From: Whitmania pigra
Lineage: Eukaryota > Annelida > Clitellata > Hirudinida > Haemopidae
Reading direction: 5' to 3'
DNA length: 64,000 bases
NCBI GenBank assembly: GCA_021613335.1
Contig: JAJTWR010000254.1
Location: 1,191,501-1,255,500 of the forward strand
This document shows, in pieces, positions 1 to 12,034 of this stretch (positions are counted from its first letter, which is position 1; every line of letters begins with the position of its first letter). The notes beneath the pieces were generated by a model that saw nothing but the letters and a program-made list of their open reading frames with translations, was not told the DNA's origin and ran no database searches. Made by a program: the position numbers and the translations under genes.

Positions 1-1830
1 TACAACCAACACTTTTCGACGCAACAATCAGCAATGAACATCTAAGAGATTACCATTATTAATTAGAATTATTACCATTATTGTTTTGCTTTTCCGTTAT
101 CAGGCTGACGTTTGGATTATATGCACATGCGCATTTCGCTTAAAAAGTTGATAAGCGTTCACGTATGAATTATAACTTTACAATGTTTTTTCTAGCCTAA
201 ATAAAAAGTTATCTGAACATTTTCACGAAAGAGTTTGACACAAAGAAAACTAAGTTTCGCATGCCTTTATTTGCCAATTTAGTTAGACCAATTTATAGAT
301 CATGGACGTAACCAATGTACCTGACAATTTCATGAAAGTTTTAATTTTTGCGAAGTAAATTAAATGTTGTTTTTGATTAGGTTCATGTGAATCCGAATTA
401 CAAAATAGCAGAGTTGGACTTCAACAACAATGCAGCTTTGTGCAACATTTACTACAGCGGCTTTGATGTCAAAGCTACCAATTGCGTAATTGGAAGGGGA
501 TGAAAGACGGATTTTTCATTTACTAACTATATGCGTCATATATTAGGAAATTGTAGCGAGACTAACAAATTGAGGCACAATTCACTTATTTCTAAGATAT
601 TTAACACAGATTTTAGTTAGCATTACATGCTTGTAGCACCTATTATTGACTTAGTTTCTATCCTTAGATTGTTTTTCTGATCTGCTGCTAAATATTTTTG
701 GTGCAATTATTATTCAATAAATTTTGTATAATGGTACCCTCAGATTAATGTTTAAAACAAGTAGCAGAAAAAAATAAAAGTCAGATTGCCGACACTCCAA
801 TAAATGAAGCATCAGAAGCCGAGGAATTCTGAAATACAGCAACAGCAAAACAAAGCAGATGCTAAGAAAAGACCAATATAAGAAAACTTAGCATAAAAGA
901 AGAATCGAACAATCGGACACGGATGATATCGATAGTGATGAAGATGAATCGGTAGTCATTTGAGATGATACTAGTGAAGCATCGGATGAAGAACTGAATG
1001 AACCTAATGAGAAAACTGCTGTTGCCGCCCCGCCCCCCTCTTGATTAATAATCCATTAACTTTCAAAATTTCGAAAAGCTCTCAAATATTTATCTTCATG
1101 GAACTAAAATGAAATTTAAAATTCACAAACAAACTTTCAACGCTTTTGTTTCCGCAAAGTTTTTTTTATAATAGTCTCAAAATTCAGTCCACCTGCAAGT
1201 TCCTTCACTGTAGAGAGAACTGCCAAGTCTGTAAGCCGATGATCAAAAATAGTTTTTTATTAACCCTTTTCATGCCGCATGCCGTTGTATTAGCAATCAT
1301 CAAATTATTCCAAAACTTGATGAATCAGCATGAAATTAAGCCAAAACAAAAAAAATTGTATTTATTGCCATAATAGTTTTCAGGATATACGTGTGGCAGG
1401 AAACGTTATCTAAAGTTTGGAGAATGAGAACTCACACCTAGCAACACTAATAGCTTAGGCTATGAAGATACGCATCAGGATCACAATATTAGGGGTAGAA
1501 TCCCCAAGATGGTATGAAGCTCAAAATATTTCTATTTTTTAATTTTCTTACGTACTCCCTCGAAATGCCTCCCCTCTCTTGGTGCGCCACTGTTGATAAC
1601 AAATTAAAGATGAGTAATGTATGCTTACCTGAGCTGCGGATTAATAAATCAATTATTCATTAAACATTTTAAACGGTCAAATTTTTTTCAAACGATATTT
1701 ATTTATTTATTTTAATTTTAATAGTCTTCTCTTTGGTTACTTTCTTTTCATCCACATTGTTATTTAGTCATTGTTATTTAGTTCGAACTTCAACAATAGC
1801 GAGTACCGTGGCTGTTAAGCATCTAAGCCA
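1..1830. other. Gene-poor AT-rich DNA, no gene recognised
   Basis: I see no recognisable protein domain, RNA gene or repeat boundary here. The longest open stretches are short and carry no motif. A patch near 780-1020 is purine-rich and reads like decayed acidic coding sequence in places, but no frame stays open. Confidence 0.5.
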
Positions 1831-1831
1831 G

Positions 1832-1930
1832 CGGTTCTCAATCTTTCCGACACGGCGAACCCCAGGCAGCACGTGCTACGGCTACGGCGACCCACAACAA
1901 TTGATTGGGCTACATTTAACTTACGAATCA
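1832..1930 (+). mobile_element. Possible hAT-type terminal sequence
   Basis: The stretch starting CAGCGGTTCTCAATCTTT resembles the CAGNGGTTCTCAA ends common in hAT transposons and their MITEs. No matching right end was found; the R2-like fragment begins within about 100 bp and may have displaced it. Seen: the terminal motif. Inferred: the family. Confidence 0.35.
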
Positions 1931-2019
1931 TTGTTGCAGTTATGCCTTTCACTTCTGAATATTAGAAAATGCATGTTCAAAACTTTTTATGCACATATGA
2001 CACTTGCAAGAGCTCGAAA

Positions 2020-3600
2020 TTAAAGTTACCTCTTCGTTCCCTGGTGGAAGAGTATGAGGTCTCTAAAATAAGGACGCAGTGGATGTTGAATAACTCTGCG
2101 GACATCAGGATCCGCGAAGTTAGACCACTGTTAAGAACTAAAAGGAAATTCTCAGCACATGATGAAATCGATAAGTCAGTTGCGGAACTGTCGTTCGAAG
2201 AAATGCGAGGTCCTATTCAGTCGGGTCGTCAGGCTGTTGGGTGGAACCACTTCGCAAAATGGTCTGAGTCTTGCTCTGTGGTTAGGGCAAGGCTTATTAT
2301 TCAGGAGAGGAGGAGAGATTTGGAAAAAGATTGAGTCATTAAGGCAGTGCAGCAGGCACAGCAGGGTCGATGGACCGCGTGGGAAGACGTGGTTCAGCGT
2401 TTCATCGGTTGGAACGAGATATGGAGAATGTCTCCATATCGTCTGGCCTTTCTGATAAGATCGATTTATGACCAACTTCCCTCTAAGGACAATTTGCGAA
2501 GATGGGGTTTGACGGAAGACTGTAAATGTGAGCTCTGCGGCGGCTTCAAGACACTTCATCATGTGCTCTCAAGTTGCGCATATGCCCTCGACAATGGTCG
2601 GTACACGTGGCGACACAATAAGGTCCTAAAGGAAGTGGTAGAAGCTACCAAAACGGCGGTAGCTAAAGCAAATTCTCGCAAGATTGCATTGCAGCGGAAG
2701 ATATACTTCCTGCGAGAAGGCTTTTCACTACTCTGTAAGAAAAATAGACTCCCTCCGAGGAGAGACATTCTTGCAGAAGCTAATGATTGGACTGTCGCAG
2801 CCGACCTGGAAGGTTTGAGACAATATCCCCAGCTGCTTAGGAATAGCGGCCGGATGTTGTTCTCGCTTCGTCGTCGTCGTCAGGCGCTCTCATTTTGATA
2901 GAGTTGACTGTCCCGTGGGAAGATAGGATTGAAGCAAGTAATGTGCTGAAAGAAGAGAAATACTCTGAGCTAGCGAAAGATCTAGAGGTAAGCGGGTTTC
3001 GAGTAACGCTAGTGCCCATTGAAGTTGGGGCGAGAGGTTTGGTTGGTAAGTCAGCCTACACGTTCCTCACTAAAATAGGTTTATCGAGCCGGGAAAGAAC
3101 TAGGGCTATGATAAAAATGTCAGAGGCTGCAGAGGCATCGTGTTGGAAATGGGAGATGAGGGGTAGTAAGCGTTGCTAAGAATAGAGATCGCGGTTTGGT
3201 TGTTGAGTTGTTGACGCGCGCACTCGCAAATGACTTAAAAACGCGATTGAGCGTTTGAAGCAATATATGCTCGCGTCCGGTGAGCGTATATTTCTAAGTG
3301 ACGGCGGCCGCTTCAAAGAAATTATAACGCTCAGTTTGCATTATGAGATCGATGCGCAAAGGTCGTCGTGAATTTCATCGATCATCATATAACGTGCGGT
3401 GCGTTACGATGAAGTCGGATATGTAGGGTTTTCACCGACAGGGACACCCGCCTGATCAGCGGGTGTGTGGCCCACCCCTCGAGAACGTCAGGAGTTTGGC
3501 CGAAACGTTTGATGACGGGGGCACTCCTCTGAGGATTCCCTGTCGGTTAGCTCCGCGATAGGAGTTTCTAAGTTCTAAGTTCTAGTTAGTTTTAAATAAA
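2020..3600 (+). pseudogene. R2-like non-LTR retrotransposon, 5'-truncated 3' half
   Basis: This is the C-terminal part of an R2/NeSL-type LINE polyprotein, which reverse-transcribes its RNA at a nick cut by its own restriction-like endonuclease. From about 2020 one frame reads the linker after the reverse transcriptase (LPLRSLVEEYEVSK). The frame then changes, and 2347-2898 carries the zinc motif C-x2-C-x7-HH-x4-C (CELCGGFKTLHHVLSSC). A further one-base shift near 2845 moves to the frame with RPDVVLA and IELTVPWED, the RPD/D core of the restriction-like endonuclease, which runs to 3179. The 3' UTR holds a GC-rich hairpin (ACCCGC/GCGGGT) near 3446-3467 and ends in an A-rich tail near 3600. The reverse transcriptase itself is missing, so this is a dead 5'-truncated copy. 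A fragment of the same family lies at the right edge of the window. Confidence 0.8.
3446..3470 (+). other. GC hairpin in R2-like 3' UTR
   Basis: ACCCGC, a seven-base loop and GCGGGT form a short stem inside a GC-rich patch that stands out from its surroundings. R2-type LINEs recognise structured 3' UTR RNA, so this may be part of the template-recognition element; that role is inferred. Confidence 0.45.
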
Positions 3601-4360
3601 AAAAACATGAGTACGTATTGTCGTGTTTTTAAATTATTTATTTTGTAACATTATTTGAGTTTCTTAACATTGCAACACTTTCAGTGAGATGGCAGTGCTC
3701 GCTGAAGATGGCAGCAACCAACAAATGTGCTTACTAGCAAAGAAACTTTATAGAGAACGAGATATGTGAACATATCTTTACCACGTATATTTTATTTGTA
3801 CAATGTACAACATCAAATAACATAATTAGTTTATTGTTCCGACCACAGTTGATATTTTGTATCCAGCCAGCCTGCAAGCCATTCGCTAAACTATCGCCGC
3901 AAGAATCTGCCGAACGGTCAGAAGCAACATTGAGCGTTATACAATAACCAAAAAATGCTTGCACTACAAAAAAGCTTCTTGCTCGAAATTATATGTGGCA
4001 TAAGGTTTTGTCAAAAAATATGTCTTTAAAAAATATTTTTAAACAAATATTAAATTCTCAGTGTCTTAGGCGATCCCTGGCAAAAGCGTCAAGGGTCTAA
4101 GCGGACAGTTGAACAAGCATTTTGTTTATAAACTAAATACGAAATAGACAAACATGGGACCAAGTACTCAAGTCTAAAGTACAAGTACTCAAGGTCCAAT
4201 TACTCGAGATTCAATTACGTACAAGTATTTATACAAGGACCGATGACTATTAACAAATAATTTACAAGTCCGATGATTATGGACAAGTACTTTACAAGTA
4301 CATTTTTAATGATTTTGGTTTATTTCTGAACAACATTCTGAACCAAGTAACCAAATAATA
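3601..4360. other. AT-rich intergenic, no gene seen
   Basis: No supported coding region. From about 4150 the sequence becomes rich in AAGTACTC/ACAAGTAC words like those at the ends of the hAT relics at 5.5-7.5 kb and 40.6-41.4 kb, so an eroded transposon end probably lies at 4150-4330. Confidence 0.4.
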
Positions 4361-5038
<678 letters not shown>

Positions 5039-5329
5039 CTGCATTGACAGTGAATTGGCTTTTTTCCATCACTTCTCCAACAATACTCTAAAACCACCAT
5101 TATATGCAGGGGCGTTAGTGGGGGTGTGGGTTGTTCGGACTGAACCCTGATGACACTAAAATCATAATCTTTACATTTATTGATGAAATTCTTTTTTTTT
5201 TATTGTCAGCTCAGCCTCTTGAACGGCAAAAACACCTCTCTACCGAGAGGCTGATATCTTTTTTTTGCTTGTCAGATATTCAACTTAATGCTTATGGTGA
5301 AAGTCTTAAAGGGCTTCTCGCGCCAGCCT

Positions 5330-5620
5330 TTGTGATGCCACTTATTATATGCACTAAACAATATAGAAAATTCTCGTACATTAAATTTAAATGAAATTTA
5401 ATAGTTTCAAAATCATTTCAAATGTCAAACATCCTGGATAGGAAGTAACCTATAATCTTGCCAAGTTTCACTTCATAGGTCCAACTATTCAAACAAGCGT
5501 CAATAAACATGCTTTTCAATAAAATGGGAACAAGTATTTGAGGCCCAAGTACAAGTACCTGAAGTCGGTACACGAGTATTACGAGTACGAGTACAAGTAC
5601 CAGGTAGCCCATGTCTGGAA
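5330..5620. mobile_element. Dispersed repeat, hAT-like end, inverted copy near 41.4 kb
   Basis: The stretch around 5400-5600 (CTTGCCAAGTTTCACTTC, then a tract of ACAAGTAC words) matches 41340-41520 in reverse orientation with scattered substitutions. Both lie beside GTACTTGTAC-rich sequence and hAT transposase debris, so they look like two copies of one transposon end. The exact boundary was not found. Confidence 0.55.
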
Positions 5621-6210
5621 ACGGAGCTAAATAATCTTGGCAAAGTAGTCGATGACAACAAAGTTCACTACGTTCATTGTAGTATATTTCCTCTCTGAGG
5701 TTCAAAAATGTCACTAGCATATTACCTTCGACATATCTTCTCAAATACCAAGACGTTGGAAGAGTTTTGACGCACGATCTATTGATAGTACAAACAAGTC
5801 TGTAAGCGACAAATTTTCTGCAGACTTGAAAGTCGCTTTAGCTCAATGGATTACCAGCTCAGGACGTCCAACTTTAATTGCGGATAGGGCTGCAGATAGC
5901 TCTTCAAAACCGGGCCTACAACTTGCCAAGTCTGTGCTGACACTGTGATTGCTGAGATGTACAACGAAAAGTTAGCAGAGCATAAAAAAGTTGTGAAAGT
6001 ATTCACAGCAGGGATGCCAATGAGATTTTTGAGAAACGCGCAGATCGATTCACAAAAAACAAGAAGAGCCCAAATCATGTTAAACCAGCTTTTATCGTCA
6101 ATTATTGATATTATCATTTTGTAATTACCAGTGTTGCGGTAAGTACTCCAAAAAAAACTTATAAGTACAGGTACAAGTACGTTGTAGGCAATGTACTTAA
6201 GTACACGTAC

Positions 6211-7212
6211 AAATGCAAGTATTTTTGAATGTACAAACTGATAAAGAGTTTTTATCAAGGGAAAAATGAGGGTTTTGAGCTGGTCTGAAATTGCTAATTG
6301 TGATTATATAGTTTCCAACACTGACTCTGTAGAATGTTTGAATTATAATAAAATTGTTTGACTTGTTTCATTAATAATCTGATCTTTGCTAAATTGGGAA
6401 CCCACGGCTTTGTGCAATAACATGAATCGTAATTACCGTAATTAATTGCCGAATACTTAAGTACTCATGTACTTAATTACATTAGCTGTACTTGAGTATT
6501 TACACTTAAGTCCTTTCGCGATTGTGTACTTAGTACTTGTACTTTAAATACATTTTTGATGTAATTGTTAGTAAGTACATTTTAATTAAGGCCAAGTACT
6601 TTTACATTTTCTTTTTTTTTATAAATAAAATGCAAGTATTTTTGAATGTACAAACTGATAAAGAGTTTTTATCAAGGGAAAAATGAGGGTTTTGAGCTGG
6701 TCTGAAATTGCTAATTGTGATTATATAGTTTCCAACACTGACTCTGTAGAATGTTTGAATTATAATAAAATTGTTTGACTTGTTTCATTAATAATCTGAT
6801 CTTTGCTAAATTGGGAACCCACGGCTTTGTGCAATAACATGAATCGTAATTACCGTAATTAATTGCCGAATACTTAAGTACTCATGTACTTAATTACATT
6901 AGCTGTACTTGAGTATTTACACTTAAGTCCTTTCGCGATTGTGTACTTAGTACTTGTACTTTAAATACATTTTTGATGTAATTGTTAGTAAGTACATTTT
7001 AATTAAGGCCAAGTACTTTTACATTTTCTTTTTTTTTATAAATAAAATGCAAGTATTTTTGAATGTACAAACTGATAAAGAGTTTTTATCAAGGGAAAAA
7101 TGAGGGTTTTGAGCTGGTCTGAAATTGCTAATTGTGATTATATAGTTTCCAACACTGACTCTGTAGAATGTTTGAATTATAATAAAATTGTTTGACTTGT
7201 TTCATTAATAAC
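6211..7212. repeat. 417-bp tandem repeat, about 2.4 copies
   Basis: The unit starting AAATGCAAGTATTTTTGAAT recurs at 6211, 6628 and 7045, giving a period of 417 bp. The copies are practically identical, so the duplication is recent or homogenised. The third copy breaks off at about 7212, where the transposase fragment begins. It lies inside the hAT relic. Confidence 0.93.
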
Positions 7213-7217
7213 TTATC

Positions 7218-7415
7218 GTGATGGAACGCTTGCCAAAGTTCAGCTCTCAAGATTTCACGTTCTTGAAGGAATGGATTAAAGTAATGAGACCAATTGCACA
7301 AGCTCTAGACAATTTACAAGGAGAAGACACATCTGGAGATTATTTTGGCTTCATTCTTCCAACATTTCACACTATACTATTGGTAGCAGTCAAAAAAGTA
7401 TTTCTCATTGCCTAA
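7218..7415 (+). pseudogene. hAT transposase fragment
   Basis: A 65-codon open stretch with WIKVMRPIAQALDNLQGED, closely matched by the minus-strand fragment at 40743-40976 (WIEVMRPIAQALDNLHEDTS). The spacing and wording fit the central part of hAT/BED-finger transposases. Only this piece remains; it has no DNA-binding or catalytic part. Confidence 0.6.
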
Positions 7416-7516
7416 AACGTACTTGTACCTGTACTTATAAGTACCTTCAGCTCCAGGTACTTTGTACTTATACTTAAGTACATTTTTGGAGTACTTACGG
7501 CAACACTGATTTTTTC

Positions 7517-9010
7517 CAAAACCGCCCGAGAAAACTAACATAAACCTAGAATCCTAGATTGGGTCCAAAATTTTCACAAAAGCCAAGATCTTGGATTAAA
7601 AAACCCAACACTGGCAACACTGATTCAATGCCTGCCTACTTTCTGTCATACTACTGACTGCATTATTTAATTGTTTGGCTACTGTTTAATTAAACAGTGT
7701 TTATAAACAAATTAATTCTCACTTTTTTCTCAGTTTCTAAACAAATAAAAAAAATTTACAATGTGTTTATGCGACACAATATTTTGTTTGTTATAGCTAA
7801 CTAAGGTCGGATGATAAGTATATATATAGTGTACACTGACTAATGCAGAACTGCGACGCAATCAGATCGGCTAAAAGCTGGAATGTGTGTTATTGTTAAT
7901 CGAATTTAATCGATTAATCGATTAAAATAAATTTCGGTTAATTTTAATTTTAAACTTAAAAAAAATTTAATAGTTCGCAGCACTAATAATTTAGAAAATC
8001 ATTACTGGCTCATTAGCATCCAAAGGACACTTACACCATTGGTATGTGATCTGATCAATAAGCACGAGTGAGAAATAACTTTTTTTAAGCAAATTTTGTA
8101 GGTTGGAGTAATTACATAACATAACATATTTAACATAATAATTAATATATAATTAATATATAGTGATTTTACATAACATATTTAACATAATAATTAATAT
8201 ATAATTAATATATAGTGATTTTAGAACACTAATGCCTGTGTTATAAACCGCTCCTACTTTTTAAATCGATATCCAAATTTCGATAGTCATATTTTAAATA
8301 CTTCTACCGAATCTGAAAATTACTGTCATATTGGGACAGTATTTACAATTTCAAAGCTTTAGGATGCTCCATTCCGATCTTAATTGCATGTTCATTTAAG
8401 ACCTTATTATACAAAAATTGTATGATACAATCTTTGCTACTTTTTTGATTTAATTAATTTAAATTTTGCCATAGTCACTTAATATGAGTTTATTAACAAT
8501 AACTAAGATTAATTAAAGTCCTTTTTTGGTTTTAAAACATTTCCTTCCATATTACTCCTTCATTTTGCAAGAATTAGGTTATTTCATTTTGCTAGGACTG
8601 TGCTCAAGCGTCGGAAAACTTTCTGATTTATTCGTGTATGCGCCCGACTAAAAAAAACAATTATTTTTCCAAGTTACAAATATCACATTATAATACAATT
8701 TCTTGCAATATTCTTTGGAAGACAATTAATGCAAAGAAATTTCTGATATTTTATGCAATGTATGGTTAGGTGAAAAGTTTGTCTGGTTTTTCAGTTCAAT
8801 AAAATGATGGAAATGATAAATCTGGCGCAAGTCGATTGCTCTTTTTGTTTGAAAGGCAAAAATTTCATTTAAATTTTTCCAAACTGAGAAATATTTCGAT
8901 CAGGTGGCTGACTCCTGATAGAAGCCATGAAGTCAAGATCTTCTCTGGTCAGTTTCTCTCAATATGAATGTCGCTACAAAGAACTCATGAATAATAATTG
9001 CGAGGCAGGA
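7517..9010. other. AT-rich intergenic with one 52-bp tandem duplication
   Basis: No gene recognised. A 52-bp unit (ACATAACATATTTAACATAA...) occurs twice in tandem at 8119-8222. The rest is AT-rich without motifs I can name. Confidence 0.45.
8119..8222. repeat. 52-bp tandem duplication
   Basis: Two adjacent, apparently identical 52-bp copies of a pure AT-rich unit. No function suggested. Confidence 0.9.
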
Positions 9011-9019
9011 AAAAGTGGA

Positions 9020-9215
9020 CTCACTTTGCAGTTTGAACATATCATGGAGGCTCAACCTTCATAGCCCTCGACTACCTGTTGGAACAAGCAGAGGCGGAGA
9101 AGGTCGATCTTCACGGTCTGACGCACAACATGCGACTCGACAGGTGCAACATGATTCAGACTGTGGAACAATACATCTTTGTGTGTGCGAGTTGGCATAG
9201 AGGGCTGCTAACAGT
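9020..9215 (+). pseudogene. Receptor-type protein tyrosine phosphatase fragment, decayed
   Basis: In the frame through 9057-9185 the peptide TFIALDYLLEQAEAE, then VDLHGLTHNMRLDRCNMIQT and VEQYIFV, matches the stretch after the catalytic loop in classical PTP domains, where the loop motif HCSxGxGRTG is followed by TFIALDYLLEQ and QTxEQYIF. Just upstream, where the loop should be, the sequence reads roughly HFAV-stop: the catalytic Cys and the Arg are lost and a stop is present. After the match the frame continues as HRGLL, like the HRALLE that follows in the family. No intron signals or neighbouring exons were found. It is most likely a processed or duplicated pseudogene fragment; an exon of a damaged host gene is the alternative. 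Confidence 0.7.
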
Positions 9216-10712
9216 CTATCGTTTCTACTATAGAATGTTACAAGTCCGGTACCAGAAATGGTGTCCGGTTCATGATATAGGACGGAAGCTCTCAGGATTG
9301 GAATGCTGGTGAAGAACTATATTTTAGCTCATCAGGTGTGACATCGAAGTCCTGATTTGTGGCATGTAGGATATGGTGTCGCTCTATTTCAAGGACGTCA
9401 CTGGTAACAATGGTATGACTTGTATGCGTTTGAACTAACAACCTCCATTAAATTGCTCGACTCTAATTCGAACGGATGAATTCGTCGCATTACAGAAACT
9501 TCATACAATTCCCTAAAATAATTCTGTCTTCTTTGCATTTATAAATAATATTCAAAGTAGTCATTTTCATCATCATCATGCAGATAATTAGTTGGGTTCC
9601 ATATATACAAAGGCTTTGAAGAGACATCTTGTAATGTGTGTAATGATAACTTGCAAAACCAAAACGTTTCTATGGCCTTCAACAGTGGTGCTGGCCTTCT
9701 TGATGATGGTGACCTCTGTAGTAAACCTGCCTCTTGTATACTATAAAAAGACCTCTCCCGAAAATAAGCCCTCATGAGTTAAGATCGCCAGCCGGTATTT
9801 CAAGCCGTACATTAGGTCTGTTGCAACACTCAATAACATATTTAAATTAATAATATAATATCAGTAAAATTTTAGTGAAATATTAATATAATTACTGATA
9901 AAATTTATGTATTTGTATGTAAAATATTGATGGGTAAGCAGAGTCGCGCCAAAGCCCTTTATAACATTCTTGTAAAATATTACTTCTATTGACAAATGAA
10001 TAAAACCATGGTCTTTGTCTCTTGTAGTTTAATAACTTGTGTAACAAGAAAAAATGTGTTGGCTGGTTATTGATTATGAAAACATGACGGTAACCGGACT
10101 GTTGCTCAAATGGCAATTGCTCACATAGATTATTGCGCACATGGCCAATTACTCACACTGACAGTTGGTTACATAGACTCTTGCGCACATAATCTATTGC
10201 GCAAACGACATTTGCGCACACTAAAAATTTTAATTTGAAAGTTTAATGAGTTTAATTGAAATGTTTTTGAATTCGTTTAAAATATCATTTCTTATCTGAA
10301 CAATGAAGCTTAAAAAAAAAATTCAATCTATTTTAATGGTATTCTTAGTGCATAGGGCCGTATTTAGAAATTGATTTCGGGTGGGTTCAAATCAGGGCTG
10401 CCGAGAGAAAAAACAAATGTCGATTAGAGACTTTTTCTGGGCCTCCTTTCCATCACTAATCATATCTAGATGATTCAGTTGGAAAGACAAAAGCATAAAA
10501 CAATAGAATGATACGAAGTTGCTCAAAGTTAATAAAATATAGACAAAAAAAAATTTTAATTTTTCTCAGCTCTCTATAATTATTATACCCCACCACACAA
10601 AAAAACCTCTTGATTTGGAAAAATTAGGTTGGCCTCCTTGGAAGAGGTGGAATTTCCCTTTCAGCGTCAAAGTAACAATAAAATTTCATGAGTAATTGCC
10701 CATTTCAATTTT
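9216..10712. other. Repeat-derived intergenic DNA, no gene
   Basis: Contains a CCCGAAAATAAGCCCT-type repeat at about 9757-9900 that also flanks the gypsy at 35995-40507, and a run of TTGCGCACAT/TTGCTCACAT words at 10090-10225 that looks like an eroded transposon end. No coding sequence is supported. Confidence 0.45.
9757..9900. repeat. AAAATAAGCCCT repeat family, copy 1
   Basis: Shares CCCGAAAATAAGCCCT, a GTTAAGAT(C/T)G segment and AGTGAAATATTAATATAAT with the sequence at 35875-35994 continuing at 40508-40560, where a gypsy has split the second copy. Probably a DNA transposon; class not determined. Confidence 0.55.
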
Positions 10713-10718
10713 GAGCTC

Positions 10719-12028
10719 CATGGTTCATACAGGAAGTTGAAAACCAAAATTTAGGACTTTTTAGGACCTTCTACTCCATTTTTTAGGACCAACAATAGTA
10801 ACAAAAATAACGATATTTAGATTTTAATTATTCATTGTTGTATAATTTAGACATATATCATAAGACAGTAACATGTGAAAGTTCATAATATCGATTTATT
10901 TATATAAAAATCAATTTTCCAAGTCTTTCTCTAAAGTTGCAATTTCTGTCACTTTTGCCTTACTATCTTTCCTCAGGCTGTTTGCCTGGACCAAAAGATC
11001 CATGTTCCAGGTTCTTACACTTTCGTCCATTAATATTCGAAATTCTCTGTCCAACATATTCCTGTTATGTTTTAGAGTCTTCAGCTTCTTCCTCAGCATG
11101 ATCATGTCCTCTTCATCTGCTTTTCGTTTTGAGATTACAGCTGCCTATCGCTCCTCCTCATGCAAGGTATCCAAATAAAATTTATATCTTTGTCTTGATG
11201 CTTTAAAATGGCTCAGGACCGATTTATTTATCCTAAAATTGCCTATACCTCCAACACTGTTAACATAGTCTCTAATATCCTCCTTGCATTCAAGTTCTTC
11301 TAATTTTGATTTTCACAAATAATACTTTTATTTATGGAGAAACCTCTTTCAACAGATGCCTGACCATGACTTAAAGTTAGCAAAACTGTTACAATCTGTA
11401 TGCAATCTTCATTATCATATCGATTCCCAGCAACTGATGGGAAAGCCTCAAGAGAATCACAACTTGCTTGAGGTTCAATTTCCTCACTCACCGATGCAGT
11501 ATCAACTGATCTGCTTGCAAACGTGGTAACGAAACTGTTCATCGGTTGAGAGCCTTTGCATGATGTAACATTGTCGCAATGTTATTTGCCTCGAGCGTGT
11601 GTTGTAACTGCTTGAACTCCCAATTTCGAAATGTCAAAGTTCTTTTTGCCTTTTGGGAATCTGTAGTATTCCTTTTCAGCCAACTCCATTCTTCATTGTC
11701 TAGCCATTTGCTATTGAAAACACAAAGTCTAGGCATGATTGATAGTGCTATCAAAACTTAACTGTGGAACAATACATCAAACAGACAAGCAAACGAACGT
11801 AACCGGAAACTTAATTGGGTGAGGCTAGAACAATGAGACCTCAAGAACAAAGGGACCAATTTTCCGCTAATTGTTATTTCAATAAAACTTATTTATTTTT
11901 TTGAACCTTTATCATTTTTTAGGACTTTTTTTTATTTTTTAGTACCTCCTTCACTTTTTTAGGACTTTTTAGTACTAAAAAACCGAATTTCGGAAATTTA
12001 GGACTTTTTAGGACCTGTACGAACCATG
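10719..12028 (-). mobile_element. hAT-like DNA transposon relic
   Basis: Terminal inverted repeats CATGGTTC(A/G)TACAGG lie at both ends, flanked by GAGCTC at 10713-10718 and 12029-12034. GAGCTC is palindromic, so it may be a target duplication or part of the ends. Both subterminal regions repeat TTTAGGACTTTTTAGGACC. Minus-strand coding remnants between them (11754-11539, 11542-11300, 11105-10911, different frames) include LTLSHGQASVERGFSINK, which matches the C-terminal hAT dimerisation region. Frameshifts make it inactive. Confidence 0.75.
11300..11542 (-). pseudogene. hAT transposase C-terminal dimerisation fragment
   Basis: The reading contains VLLTLSHGQASVERGFSINK. S/C-x-ERxFS-x-x-K is the signature of the hAT dimerisation domain. 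The upstream part (11539-11754) is in another frame, and the downstream helix-rich tail (10911-11105) is separated by stops. It sits inside the element with CATGGTTC ends. Confidence 0.65.
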
Positions 12029-12034
12029 GAGCTC

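Larger units (their letters stand above)
6129..7508. mobile_element. hAT-like transposon relic with GTACTT-rich ends
   Basis: The left end reads CAGTGTTGCGGTAAGTACTCC and the right end is its inverted counterpart (GGAGTACTTACGGCAACACTG), giving terminal repeats of about 20 bp with one mismatch, followed on both sides by words built from GTACTT/AAGTAC. No convincing 8-bp target duplication is left. Inside are a 417-bp tandem repeat and a short transposase fragment. CAGTG ends and the hAT-type peptide support the family; the element is dead. Confidence 0.6.

Noticed and set aside
7509..7516. 8-bp target duplication of the hAT relic at 6129-7508
   Set aside because: Left flank GTAATTAC and right flank ATTTTTTC do not match; the border or the history is not resolved.
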